DNA from: a virus
Direction: 5' to 3' (one strand)
IMG/VR virus record: IMGVR_UViG_3300005613_000484
Location: 1-20,948 of that record
DNA: 20,948 bases
Shown here: positions 14,355-20,948 of the stretch, piece by piece
Layout: each line of letters opens with the position of its first letter
How positions within the stretch are numbered: position 1 is the stretch's first letter
Translations under genes and position numbers: made by a program
The notes under the pieces: model-generated
What the model was told of the DNA's origin: nothing
Databases searched by the model: none
Seen by the model: the letters and a program-made list of their open reading frames with translations, nothing else

Positions 14355-15011
14355 TCATATCCTCAACACGTCATCTCTCCTCATCTTAGGTTCTGTCCAT
14401 GGGTGCATGTTCAAGCCGACAAGCGCGCATACAATCGAATGCGTAGGCGGATGTAGCTTCGCTTCCATGGATTCAGGCTTCTTCAACTCGGCTATAAGGC
14501 CAGCATCCGCGACAAACTGTTTCGTCATTGCCATGGTGATCCATAGCGCGCGTACAGAATCGTAGTCTTGCCACTTGGCTTCGGGGAATGATGGCTTTGG
14601 TTCGCACATCTTTGATCGGCTTACCGTTATCCTGTAGGCCCTGCTCGTTGTACTCATATCGTGCCAGTAGTATTTCCTGCAGTACCATTTTGACCAACAA
14701 TTATTGAACCATTCGGATACCCCGGAGTGGATGACAACCTGTGTTTTCTGGTCAATCATTGGATCGATGGTCTTGAAATCTATGTGGTCCAGCACATAGA
14801 CGGTGCCGGTGTTCACGTCCTGTCCGCATAATACCGCATAACCCTGTAGTTGTGTCCGGACTCCAGCGTATTCTGAATAGGGCCAGCATATTCCTCCGCG
14901 CATATAGAACTCATGGGGTGGTCGTCCGTCTGAATACCAGGCACGCGTTGTCTTTCGCCTATCGTTGTAGACGGTCTTCTCCGGGGTTGCGGTTGTGGGT
15001 TTGTCGGTCAT
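14355..15011 (-). CDS. Phage protein of unknown function (218 aa)
   Basis: ATG at 15011 overlaps the preceding stop (ATGA). After a Pro/Thr-rich start (TDKPTTATPEKTVYNDRRKT) the protein has an aromatic, Cys-containing middle (RAWYSDGRPPHEFYMRGGIC, GYAVLCGQDVNTGTVYVLDH) followed by a Trp/Tyr-rich block (EWFNNCWSKWYCRKYYWHDM) and a helical C-terminus. Basic residues are frequent. I recognise no family. It is the last gene of the block between terminase and portal genes, followed by a promoter and attenuator. A head or packaging accessory role is possible from position only. Confidence 0.75.
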   Translation of the reverse strand: MTDKPTTATPEKTVYNDRRKTTRAWYSDGRPPHEFYMRGGICWPYSEYAGVRTQLQGYAVLCGQDVNTGTVYVLDHIDFKTIDPMIDQKTQVVIHSGVSEWFNNCWSKWYCRKYYWHDMSTTSRAYRITVSRSKMCEPKPSFPEAKWQDYDSVRALWITMAMTKQFVADAGLIAELKKPESMEAKLHPPTHSIVCALVGLNMHPWTEPKMRRDDVLRI

Positions 15012-15349
15012 GGTGTGATCTCTACCGTGTCCTCGTACTCAAGTTTCTGAGTGAAGATTGCGGGCGCATCTCCCTCGGCCATTGGCTTTAGCGAAGGCGT
15101 GAACGACTTGTATCGGCGCCAGCGAATCGGTTTCTTTATGTTGGTGATAGGCTTGTATCCGGCATAGACAATACCCGGTATATCTGGTGTCTCTATCTTT
15201 CTGTTGTCCCTTACTCTTTTGGCCATACGAGCCACCACAACCGGGTTGTATCTCCTTCGCGGTCTTGGCGTAAAAAACGATCGGTACCTGACCGCATCCA
15301 GAAAAGCCAGCATGAATCTCAACTTTAACGGTATGAGTGGTCTAATCAT
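15008..15349 (-). CDS. 113-aa protein with C-terminal similarity to the capsid N-arm
   Basis: ATG at 15349 overlaps the upstream stop; the stop overlaps the next start (ATGA). Residues 1-55 are very basic (RYRSFFTPRPRRRYNPVVVA, RMAKRVRDNRK). Residues 75-105 (PIRWRRYKSFTPSLKPMAEG, DAPA) resemble residues 48-80 of the capsid protein in this same window (TIKWRRYHSFTVSTAPLAEG, IPPA): about half of the aligned positions are identical. It ends shortly after that motif. It may be a coat-gene duplication remnant that has stayed open, or a functional capsid-interacting or regulatory protein. Tight coupling to both neighbours argues that it is expressed. Confidence 0.75.
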   Translation of the reverse strand: MIRPLIPLKLRFMLAFLDAVRYRSFFTPRPRRRYNPVVVARMAKRVRDNRKIETPDIPGIVYAGYKPITNIKKPIRWRRYKSFTPSLKPMAEGDAPAIFTQKLEYEDTVEITP

Positions 15350-15893
15350 GGAATGATGGTGGCATGTCTATTGGTTCTGAATCACTCTCCGCGCCAAAAA
15401 GAATCCTGCATCTGGCTTCGTCAACTGCTTCCGAATTGGCCAACTGCAGTTCATCGATCGTGTTCAAGAGGATCTGAGTCAACTGCTCGCCTATTCCGAA
15501 TCTCTCCCGGTTGTGTTCAATGCTCTTGAGGATACAACCATTTGCATGCCTCTCGCCCGCGGCCTTCCAGTCAAGCAGTGCTTCCAGAATATCCATGATA
15601 GACATGTCGACAATGCCGTTCTCGTAGTGTTCCGGATGATGCCGGTTGTTCGCGTAGTGGTGTTCCAGCGCGGGCCCCATGTTCTTCAGCGAGTCCTTGT
15701 ACTCCTGTGAACCGTAGGTCAGACCCTTTAGTTTCATCGTAACCTCGTCGAATACAGACTTCTCGGGCTCCTGGAGCTTGGAGTCGTCGTGTACCCTCCC
15801 GCGCTCTATCAGGTTGTCTACGGCTTTTCTGATAAGCTCTCGCACGCGTCCGCGGTGGTTGTTGGTGTCTTTGGCTGAGTCGTAGGGCTTCAC
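15342..15893 (-). CDS. DUF5662-like, His-rich HD-type phage protein (183 aa)
   Basis: GTG start at 15893, GTGA overlap with the upstream stop and a GGGGGGAGAA Shine-Dalgarno. Residues 33-40 hold RVHDDSKL; residues 75-95 ALEHHYANNRHHPEHYENGI; then DMSIMDILEALLDWKAAGER. HDDSKL, HH..N.HHPEHY and MSIMD~LE~L.DWKAA are the signature, as I recall, of DUF5662, a family common in phages that looks like a metal-binding HD-type helical fold. Whether it is an enzyme is unknown. In the C-terminal part it becomes acidic. It lies in the terminase-portal interval. Confidence 0.8.
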   Translation of the reverse strand: MKPYDSAKDTNNHRGRVRELIRKAVDNLIERGRVHDDSKLQEPEKSVFDEVTMKLKGLTYGSQEYKDSLKNMGPALEHHYANNRHHPEHYENGIVDMSIMDILEALLDWKAAGERHANGCILKSIEHNRERFGIGEQLTQILLNTIDELQLANSEAVDEARCRILFGAESDSEPIDMPPSFHD

Positions 15894-16795
15894 TTCTCCC
15901 CCCTTTCAACCCAAAAGCGTACAGCCTCGGGAGTCGCTGGCCGGCACTCCTGATCTTTTGCGCAAACCGCTCGGGGTCCATTTTCGTCGCCTGAGCCTAT
16001 TGTTGACCCCAAATCGTAATGCCATACCTTTGGATTCTCCGCATACCGGATACCGCCAAATCCCTTGTAGCCCATGGCCTTGTATAGAGACAGACGCGGG
16101 GTTCGCAGGTGAGGGATGTTGTCGCATTCAACCATCCATGCGTTAGAGTTGCCAAGGGTTACCGCGCATTCTACCCATCCTGATTTGGGCTTGGGTTCGG
16201 GGACGCGTTCGAGTATCCAACGTAAGCCTTGGGCAACTCCTTGGTTTGGAGTCACTCCTTGGGATATCCAATCAAAGCATCCGCTGGACATAGGAATGTC
16301 TAGTGTGCTTGTGGCGTATAGTTCGTCTTTGGCTGGTTTCCGCGGCTTATCCCCTACAATCCGCATACCCAACTCTTTCAACTGCTCTTCTGTCGGCTTT
16401 GGCGGCCAGTCTTTCTTGTCAACCCAGTCCGGGTCCTGGCGATAGGTGCCTTTGTTCCAAGATATTCTTACGATACCATACATGGCACGCCATTCGGCGG
16501 CTTGCCGAGAAAAAATCTGTATGGCCTCATCTGGCAATGCCATTAGTCTCTGCGCCGTGTTCCGGTCCAACTCATAGAATGGAACATCGATCTTCGTTAG
16601 GTCCGCGAAGTGGTGGAGTTTGGGTTGATTCTCTTGGGTGCTGAGTTCATCGCTGAGTTCATCAATGAGAATCATGTCGTCCAGAACTAGGCGAAACGAA
16701 CCCTTGCCGTAGATTTGCGTCCCGCTGTCCATGACGATCTGGACCGCGTTTTTATCAATGAAGTCCATGCGCTCTTTGTCTGTTCTCTCGGTCAT
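15890..16795 (-). CDS. Phage protein of unknown function (301 aa)
   Basis: ATG at 16795; the upstream small ORF ends in an ATGA overlap. Residues 1-50 (TDKERMDFIDKNAVQIVMDS) resemble short phage proteins of the type D.ER~DfL, as I recall, so it may be a fusion. Then comes FADLTKIDVPFYELDRNTAQ, a Trp/Lys/Pro-rich middle (NKGTYRQDPDWVDKKDWPPK), and a C-terminal region with GWVECAVTLGNSNAWMVECD and GYKGFGGIRYAENPKVWHYD. The Cys and Trp content is high for the region. No catalytic motif was identified. A role in packaging accessory functions is suggested only by position next to the terminase. Confidence 0.75.
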   Translation of the reverse strand: MTERTDKERMDFIDKNAVQIVMDSGTQIYGKGSFRLVLDDMILIDELSDELSTQENQPKLHHFADLTKIDVPFYELDRNTAQRLMALPDEAIQIFSRQAAEWRAMYGIVRISWNKGTYRQDPDWVDKKDWPPKPTEEQLKELGMRIVGDKPRKPAKDELYATSTLDIPMSSGCFDWISQGVTPNQGVAQGLRWILERVPEPKPKSGWVECAVTLGNSNAWMVECDNIPHLRTPRLSLYKAMGYKGFGGIRYAENPKVWHYDLGSTIGSGDENGPRAVCAKDQECRPATPEAVRFWVERGEK

Positions 16796-16875
16796 TGCGC
16801 TTCCTCCAGGTCCTGCTTGATGTAGTACGTGCGGGGGATGAATGGTGCTGTGATGCGCTGTAAGAAATGATTCAT
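16792..16875 (-). CDS. Possible 27-aa ORF between terminase and the 301-aa gene
   Basis: ATG at 16875, sequence MNHFLQRITAPFIPRTYYIK then QDLEEAQ, stop overlapping the next start (ATGA). AGAGA lies about 8 nt upstream. It fills most of the 117-base gap after the terminase stop and keeps the coupled-start pattern of the cluster, which is why it is listed. It may serve mainly to couple translation. Confidence 0.4.
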   Translation of the reverse strand: MNHFLQRITAPFIPRTYYIKQDLEEAQ

Positions 16876-16911
16876 TGCGGTGTCTCTTTCATGGCGTTGG
16901 GAAATATCCTA

Positions 16912-18249
16912 TCAGGTCATGACACAGTTTTCAAGTATAGATTGTATGTTATCCTCGTTGGCGTCCATGCCCGCGAGTTTTGAACATGCCCATACATACG
17001 CGTCAAGCCGATTCGGGCTGTCGTCTCCGGGGTCGCCGGTGTACTGGGTCTGCTCGTCTTCAAGATATTTGAATGTGCCTACGTGGTGGATCATTCCGCG
17101 TTTGGCATAGGCTGCTACTGGCTCTGCTCTGGCAATCTTACCCCTTGATGCGCGCACCTCTTCGTAGGATACCAGGTCTCCGCCCTTTGCGCTCCTGATA
17201 TTGAGTTCAACAAGGTCTCCACCGTTATTGACTTCGCCGATTACCGCGTCTGCTGAATATTCTTTGTATAGGTCTACCGCCGCCTTTCCCCATGTGCTCG
17301 GGTGGGCCTTCATTGTTCGGTCATCCATGATATAGATATGGCCGTCGTGATACTTGCCGGCAACAATGATTCCGGTCTCGTCGCTGTTCTCATTGGATGT
17401 AACCGCGGGATCCACCGAAACAACAATGCGCGACATATCCCCGGGAACTTCTGAAACCCGGTCGTCGTCAATCATATCCTGAGTCCATAGCGCGTTCTCT
17501 GTGTCGTCGGTGTACTCGCCTTCCAGAAAGCGTAGGCGCTGCTTCTCGGGCATACCCTCAAGTATTGTGGCGATATACTCTGGAGCTATGTTCTCTTGGT
17601 TTTGAGTCGGATTCATCTGGACGCTGGCGTATTGCTTCTCGTGGTCCAGAATCTTCTCGCCCCTGCTGCTTGGCTTGATTCCCATCTCAAATTCACGGTA
17701 TGTCCAGTGGCTTTTACGCGGTGGGTTCTGGTCATAAAGCGCCTTCAGCCTGAGTCCGGACTTCTGCGCGAGCCTTGAGCGAAGTGTTACGATGGGCGCA
17801 AACTTCTGGAACTCAGAGCATTCGTTCACAAATATGGTTGAATACTCGCGCCCGAGCACCTTGTCAGCTCTATCCTTGTCGTCTAGACCGCCAAACCATA
17901 TCGTCGACTCGTGTTTGACGGTCTTTATGGTCCCGTCTGGTTGCTCTACCTGTGATTCCGCGAAGATGGTTGCATACCAGTCCGTCTGATTCATCTTGTA
18001 GTCGATCATCGGGAATGCTTTGCGCATCACGTCGGGGAATGTGTCCATTGCGATGGCTTGCCGACAGTCTTTGAAGTGGCGCCGTACTATCAGATGGGTG
18101 CTTGGCTCCAATAGGGCGCGCATGACAATGCAGTACACCCATCCAAATGTCTTTGCTGATCTGGATCCACCGTAGGCCATACAGTGAACTGTGCTGCCGG
18201 ATAGCATTTGGAATTGCTTTACCTGCCCGGATGTAGGGGTAAAGTTCAA
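16912..18249 (-). CDS. terL: Terminase large subunit (445 aa)
   Basis: The ATPase-nuclease motor that packages DNA. Start is TTG at 18249, overlapping the small-subunit stop (TTGA); the first ATG would be residue 15, still before the Walker A. Walker A GGSRSAKT is at residues 27-34. Walker B is IFVNECSEF at 139-147, with Asn142 in the usual Asp place and Glu143 as the catalytic carboxylate. The C-terminal RNase H-type nuclease shows Asp280 (VVSVDPAVT), Glu339 (VIGEVNNGGDLV) and Asp416 (SPNRLDAYVWA), the three metal-binding acids. An intervening coupling-type segment QNPPRKSHW is also present. Complete at typical length. Confidence 0.96.
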   Translation of the reverse strand: MNFTPTSGQVKQFQMLSGSTVHCMAYGGSRSAKTFGWVYCIVMRALLEPSTHLIVRRHFKDCRQAIAMDTFPDVMRKAFPMIDYKMNQTDWYATIFAESQVEQPDGTIKTVKHESTIWFGGLDDKDRADKVLGREYSTIFVNECSEFQKFAPIVTLRSRLAQKSGLRLKALYDQNPPRKSHWTYREFEMGIKPSSRGEKILDHEKQYASVQMNPTQNQENIAPEYIATILEGMPEKQRLRFLEGEYTDDTENALWTQDMIDDDRVSEVPGDMSRIVVSVDPAVTSNENSDETGIIVAGKYHDGHIYIMDDRTMKAHPSTWGKAAVDLYKEYSADAVIGEVNNGGDLVELNIRSAKGGDLVSYEEVRASRGKIARAEPVAAYAKRGMIHHVGTFKYLEDEQTQYTGDPGDDSPNRLDAYVWACSKLAGMDANEDNIQSILENCVMT

Positions 18250-18962
18250 CCGAGCGCCTTCGCAATCTCTTTTGGGATGGCCAGTATCATTTTGGCTTCG
18301 ATCGGCTTGCCGTCTTTCCCTGTGTGCTCCATCTTGGTAGGCTTGTTGTAACCCATGAGTTCAGACAACGCCTTACCGGCTGCTACCTTTGACTCTAGCT
18401 CAACCTCGTCAAACTGGCGCTCTATGATTGCGGTTCCTGAATCCTTATCCGTTACGATTCTGGTTTTCACCTTTTTGAGTGCGACCTGGTTAAGCGTTTC
18501 TTCGCCTATGTCATGAAACCAAACCCCGTCCGCGGAATGAGTTAAGAAGTCTGTGTGCCTGGTTCTGCATATGTCAGAATACATTTCCGCAATCTCGATC
18601 TTGGTCATAATTCGGTCACTTGCGACCTGAGATTGGAGCCATTCGATCCTTGGTCTTACCTTGGCGTGAAGGTGGGATGCGTTTTCATGGATGGATTTAT
18701 CCTTCATCCGGCTTGTAGAATAGTTGTTTCGGTATGCGTCGCTGGCGTTCATTCCGCTGAAGATATCTGACGCAAAACATTCATGCCTGCGGTTCTTCAG
18801 GGGCTTTGACGGGTTTATTGGTTTGGCCTTTTTGCGCGTTGGCTTCCTTTTTGCCTTCGCTTTGACCGTCTTCTTCTTTGCACCCTTGGCCTTGGCCGCC
18901 GTGCTTTTAGACGGCTTCTTGGTCGTGGTGCGCTTTTTGGCTTTCCGTTTTACGGCGCTCAT
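18246..18962 (-). CDS. terS: Terminase small subunit with basic histone-like N-tail (238 aa)
   Basis: Recognises phage DNA and activates the large subunit. ATG at 18962 has AGGTGA 8 nt upstream; the ORF extends to a weaker start at 18995. Residues 1-50 contain 23 Lys/Arg and no Asp/Glu (KRKAKKRTTTKKPSKSTAAK and similar), an unusual H1-like tail. Residues 58-110 match the terminase_2 type: RRHECFASDIFSGMNASDAY, a helix-turn-helix with FA....~G.NAS.AY. The rest is helical oligomerisation (ASHLHAKVRPRIEWLQSQVA) and a beta/helix C-terminus. Adjacent to and coupled with the large subunit. Confidence 0.9.
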   Translation of the reverse strand: MSAVKRKAKKRTTTKKPSKSTAAKAKGAKKKTVKAKAKRKPTRKKAKPINPSKPLKNRRHECFASDIFSGMNASDAYRNNYSTSRMKDKSIHENASHLHAKVRPRIEWLQSQVASDRIMTKIEIAEMYSDICRTRHTDFLTHSADGVWFHDIGEETLNQVALKKVKTRIVTDKDSGTAIIERQFDEVELESKVAAGKALSELMGYNKPTKMEHTGKDGKPIEAKMILAIPKEIAKALG

Positions 18963-18985
18963 AGTGCTTTCACCTTTCGCGGGTA

Positions 18986-19014
18986 TGGCTAGCATATGAG
19001 CGCGAGAATGTCAA
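18986..19014 (-). promoter_or_regulatory. Promoter candidate for the terminase cluster
   Basis: TTGACA (19014-19009), 17-bp spacer, TAGCCA (18991-18986) preceded by TGC. Same extended element as upstream of the portal cluster: TTGACATTCT, ten bases, TGCTAGCCAT. It sits in the gap before the terminase small-subunit gene. Confidence 0.55.
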
Positions 19015-19070
19015 GAGCGGTCTGTTGTGTTCATGCTGTCGCCTCGCTTTCGTTTCTGTTTTTACGACTA

Positions 19071-19340
19071 TTACGTGTTGGCCTTGAATACGACACTGCA
19101 TCCGTCTTGTCGGCGAACACGTTTACCGGCTGGCGTGACAACCGTATAAGACATGCAGCGGTGACCGGGCCGCGTGTGGTCAGTGTCAGATTGCTGGCAG
19201 GTCGGACGCCAGTCGCACGCCCGGCAAATGTTTTGAAAGCCGCCCGTTAGTGACGGCAACTTTGCTTCGCTTTTCAGGACAGCGTGATAGCCGTCGGGAG
19301 CTTCATTCGGGTTTAGCCGCGGAATCAATAGGTCTTGCAT
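19071..19340 (-). CDS. Cys-rich conserved phage protein of unknown function (89 aa)
   Basis: ATG at 19340 (MQDLLIPRLNPNEAPDGYHA) has GGAAAGGGAAACC just upstream; upstream in-frame extension to 19376 is Arg/Ala-rich and poor. Distinct signature: NICRACDWRPTCQQ (Cys-x2-Cys and Cys), then HRCMSYTVV and RRQDGCSVVFK. Proteins of the form NICRACDWR..C...........HRCMSY.V.......R.DGCSVVFK are found in phage genomes as small hypothetical proteins, as I recall; they may bind zinc. No role is established. It lies between the small-gene cluster and the terminase genes. Confidence 0.8.
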   Translation of the reverse strand: MQDLLIPRLNPNEAPDGYHAVLKSEAKLPSLTGGFQNICRACDWRPTCQQSDTDHTRPGHRCMSYTVVTPAGKRVRRQDGCSVVFKANT

Positions 19341-19398
19341 GGTTTCCCTTTCCGCCCGGCCAGCCCCGAGGGCCAACCAGGCGATGGAGACGGACGGG

Positions 19399-19566
19399 CT
19401 ACCGCCCGCCGCTCATCTTATCGTTGTGCCCATCAGCCTTGCGCCGTTTCCGAGCGGCCTGCATACGTGCCTGCTGCTCCGGCGTGATCGTGCGCCGAGA
19501 GGCGCGCCCACCTCGGGCGCGCCCCTCGTCCTTGAACTCGTGGCCGCAGTGTGGGCAACGGGTCAC
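19399..19566 (-). CDS. Small single-CxxC basic protein (55 aa)
   Basis: Start GTG at 19566 overlaps the upstream stop (GTGA); GGAGATGAGG lies before it. Sequence starts VTRCPHCGHEFKDEG, a zinc knuckle half (one CxxC), followed by an Arg/Lys-rich helical part (RASRRTITPEQQARMQAARK) and ends HNDKMSGGR. The NDKMxGG end recurs in the 91-aa zinc-finger gene at 20550-20825. The composition suggests a nucleic-acid-binding or dimer-forming small protein. Not recognised as a family; the good coupling supports it being real. Confidence 0.7.
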   Translation of the reverse strand: MTRCPHCGHEFKDEGRARGGRASRRTITPEQQARMQAARKRRKADGHNDKMSGGR

Positions 19567-19754
19567 GCCTCATCTCCGCGCCGGACGATAACGGCCTGGT
19601 CGCCGTTGCTGTCCCACTGGTTGCCGTCTTGGTCAACCACGATCCAGCCATCACCCTCGCGCTTGCGCGCAGCCTTGATTGCCGCTGCCGGCGTCCGGTG
19701 GTTGCTCTCGCCGCTGATCCCATAGACGTTGGTGACTGTGTACTTGCTGCTCAT
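19563..19754 (-). CDS. Small protein of unknown function (63 aa)
   Basis: ATG at 19754 (MSSKYTVTNVYGISGESNHR) has AGGAGG 7 nt upstream, decisive over an upstream start at 19793. It has a short beta N-terminus, a helix (TPAAAIKAARKREGDGW), and a beta ending (WIVVDQDGNQWDSNGDQAVI). It lies about 40 nt downstream of the strong promoter near 19.8 kb, as the first gene of that transcript, and is coupled to the next gene. Function unknown. Confidence 0.8.
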   Translation of the reverse strand: MSSKYTVTNVYGISGESNHRTPAAAIKAARKREGDGWIVVDQDGNQWDSNGDQAVIVRRGDEA

Positions 19755-19799
19755 CTTGGTGCCTCCTGTTGTTGTGTTTCCTAACCTCATCATGGCACC

Positions 19800-19827
19800 A
19801 CTATATCATAGCTAGTTACGTTGTCAA
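19800..19827 (-). promoter_or_regulatory. Strong sigma70-type promoter with UP-like A-tracts
   Basis: TTGACA (19827-19822), 16-bp spacer, TATAGT (19805-19800), and TG at the extended -10 position. Upstream of the -35, two A-tracts (A7 and A6) about 10 bp apart (19858-19842) resemble an UP element or bent DNA. It drives the 63-aa gene and its followers. Confidence 0.8.
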
Positions 19828-19846
19828 CCCCTTGGGACAACTTTTT

Positions 19847-20224
19847 TCAACTTTTTTTCGGGGCCTGATCGTGCTCCGAATCGGGCACAACCAAGCGCTC
19901 CACGGGACGCGCAATAGCGCGCCCGTGAGCTTGGACGTTGGGTTTACGAATGCAGTTTCCGCGTGGCGAGTGATTGCTCAAGTATTCTTTAATCCAAGAC
20001 GCATGATGCGGCGCAAGCGGTTCAAATCTATTATCGTAGATTGACTGCAAAAGCGGTCTCCTGAAATCTTCATCGCGCACACGTTTGTAAAGCCGCTCCA
20101 ATACGGCAAGCGTAGTTGACGGGGCGCCCGCATTGGTTAATGCTTCACCAATGTGTTTGTATTGTCCCAGTGGATTATCAAGATCAACCGATTCTCCCGT
20201 GCTCATTTGCACTAATTCGCTCAT
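19847..20224 (-). CDS. Small protein of unknown function (125 aa)
   Basis: ATG at 20224 (MSELVQMSTGESVDLDNPLG) with GGAAGGAAATACT upstream, preferred to an upstream start at 20266. Residues 25-95 are helical (GEALTNAGAPSTTLAVLERL, YKRVRDEDFRRPLLQSIYDN). The last third is Arg/His/Pro-rich and probably disordered (HGRAIARPVERLVVPD, ending in QAPKKS). No family recognised. Its end abuts the A-tracts of the promoter near 19.8 kb. Confidence 0.7.
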   Translation of the reverse strand: MSELVQMSTGESVDLDNPLGQYKHIGEALTNAGAPSTTLAVLERLYKRVRDEDFRRPLLQSIYDNRFEPLAPHHASWIKEYLSNHSPRGNCIRKPNVQAHGRAIARPVERLVVPDSEHDQAPKKS

Positions 20225-20268
20225 AGTATTTCCTTCCCGTCTTGCCGGAGAAACCCAACAAGACAAAT

Positions 20269-20511
20269 TCAGTCTACCTTCGCTCCGCTCGGAGCCTGAT
20301 TTGCAGAGTTAGCCTCAAACGGTTCCAACGCCTTTTCGAGGCCGTCCATAGCTTTGTTCCAGTCTTCGGTGTCTCTGACCAGAGGCGGTCCGTTCTGGAT
20401 GTCTTTCAAATCACGCGCCCAAAAAGCAAGAGCATCAACCTGATCCGCCGTAACTTCCAACGGAAAGCATTTGCGCCCCACTTTTCCGTATAGCTTGCCT
20501 TTGTATTGCAT
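20269..20511 (-). CDS. Small protein of unknown function (80 aa)
   Basis: ATG at 20511 with GGGAGGTTGAT upstream, a strong Shine-Dalgarno. The sequence MQYKGKLYGKVGRKCFPLEV, then TADQVDALAFWARDLKDIQN, then KAMDGLEKALEPFE suggests a short strand pair then helices. No family recognised. It lies within the compact group of small genes at the right of the window. Confidence 0.75.
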   Translation of the reverse strand: MQYKGKLYGKVGRKCFPLEVTADQVDALAFWARDLKDIQNGPPLVRDTEDWNKAMDGLEKALEPFEANSANQAPSGAKVD

Positions 20512-20549
20512 ATCAACCTCCCGGCTAACAAGCCGATTGAGAGGGACGG

Positions 20550-20825
20550 CTACTCGCCGCCCCTCATCTTGTCGTTCTGTTGCTCCCTAAGATAACGAAG
20601 TAAAATTGCTTTATCCCCACCAATCCCGCCGCAACGCGGACACTTGAATAGCTTGTCGTGGTTTGGAAGCATCACGACTGTTGCGATTGTGTGGCCGCAG
20701 TTGCATAACTTTGGGGTAGGCAACAGAACAAATGAGTCCACCGTACAGGCGGAAGGCGGCTTTTCTCTTGGCTCGAAGCATCTGCACGACCAATAGCCGC
20801 ACCTTGGACAACCCGTGTACTGCAT
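20550..20825 (-). CDS. Cys-rich zinc-finger-like protein (91 aa)
   Basis: Most likely start ATG at 20825 (MQYTGCPRCGYWSCRC), 1 nt after the stop of the partial upstream gene; alternatives at 20837 and 20858 are possible. Cys clusters: CPRCGYWSCRC near the N-terminus, CNCGH in the middle, CPRCGG near the C-terminus, enough for at least one zinc ribbon. The end NDKMRGGE resembles the 55-aa protein at 19399-19566. DNA- or RNA-binding is plausible. No family named. Confidence 0.75.
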   Translation of the reverse strand: MQYTGCPRCGYWSCRCFEPREKPPSACTVDSFVLLPTPKLCNCGHTIATVVMLPNHDKLFKCPRCGGIGGDKAILLRYLREQQNDKMRGGE

Positions 20826-20826
20826 G

Positions 20827-20948
20827 TCAGCCTTCATCCTGCCGGTGACTCCCGGCATTGAGGCTTATCTCGTATTCTGCCCTAGCATGCCTCATGCCAG
20901 CACGGGCTATGTAGGACTGCCAGTTGTTCCGCCCGTTTGACACGCACA
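20827..20948 (-). CDS. C-terminal part of an unknown gene (5' end outside window)
   Basis: Open from the right edge for 39 codons to a TGA at 20829-20827. Readable residues include SNGRNNWQSYIARAGMRHAR, then AEYEISLNAGSHRQDEG. The other two minus frames are closed by stops, and the stop sits 1 nt before the next start, as is normal for this cluster. No function can be given. Confidence 0.45.
   Translation of the reverse strand, partial: CVSNGRNNWQSYIARAGMRHARAEYEISLNAGSHRQDEG

Noticed and set aside
16872-16892. Six-codon ORF MKETPQ ahead of the 27-aa ORF
   Set aside because: No Shine-Dalgarno of its own; it is more likely to be the ribosome-binding region of the 27-aa ORF.
19433-19723. Minus-strand 96-codon Arg/Ala-rich frame
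   Set aside because: It overlaps the 63-aa and 55-aa genes in another frame; those have good starts, coupled ends and sensible protein features.

Overview
The window looks like the late (packaging and structural) region of a tailed double-stranded DNA bacteriophage or prophage. All 30 supported genes lie on the minus strand, so transcription runs from high to low coordinates. They are tightly packed, many with ATGA, GTGA or TTGA start/stop overlaps, and no gap exceeds about 230 bases. No integrase, tRNA, CRISPR array, insertion sequence or bacterial housekeeping gene was seen. Both ends are open: a gene is cut off at each edge.

Layout in transcription order. (1) 20948-19399: small genes of unknown function, several with Cys pairs, and a strong promoter near 19.8 kb. 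(2) 19340-14355: a conserved Cys-rich small protein, then a promoter, the terminase small subunit (with a histone-like basic tail), the terminase large subunit, and a block of accessory genes (27-aa ORF, 301-aa protein, DUF5662-like protein, a 113-aa protein whose C-terminus resembles the capsid N-arm, and a 218-aa protein). (3) 14335-11294: a promoter and attenuator-like leader, a small beta-type head protein, the portal and a coiled-coil protein. (4) 11281-1: a promoter-operator-leader-terminator unit, two small proteins, two signal-peptide proteins, scaffold, a double zinc ribbon with a Com-like C-terminal half, the N4-gp56-type major capsid protein, post-capsid proteins, two adaptor candidates, a 1241-aa fibre-like protein and a glycine-rich adhesin-like protein.

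The genes fit one programme: terminase packages DNA through the portal into a scaffolded capsid, adaptors close the head, and fibre/adhesin proteins contact the host. No tape-measure or tail-tube gene lies in the window, which suits a short-tailed phage, but genes beyond the left edge could change that. The fibre style (TEVDPVW and GDGSGLTNI motifs, Asn/Thr-rich) recalls secreted proteins of the PVC bacteria (Lentisphaerota, Kiritimatiellota, Verrucomicrobiota); as a host clue this is weak.

The most interesting signals are regulatory. The capsid gene's Shine-Dalgarno lies inside a stem of about 20 base pairs, directly after a gene for a Com-like zinc finger; in phage Mu, Com opens exactly such an RBS-blocking stem. 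Two promoters sit just upstream of leader terminators that share a CTGTTCGAA loop, and one leader has the mutually exclusive pairings of a classical attenuator. Four virion-type proteins carry Sec signal peptides, unusual for tailed phages.
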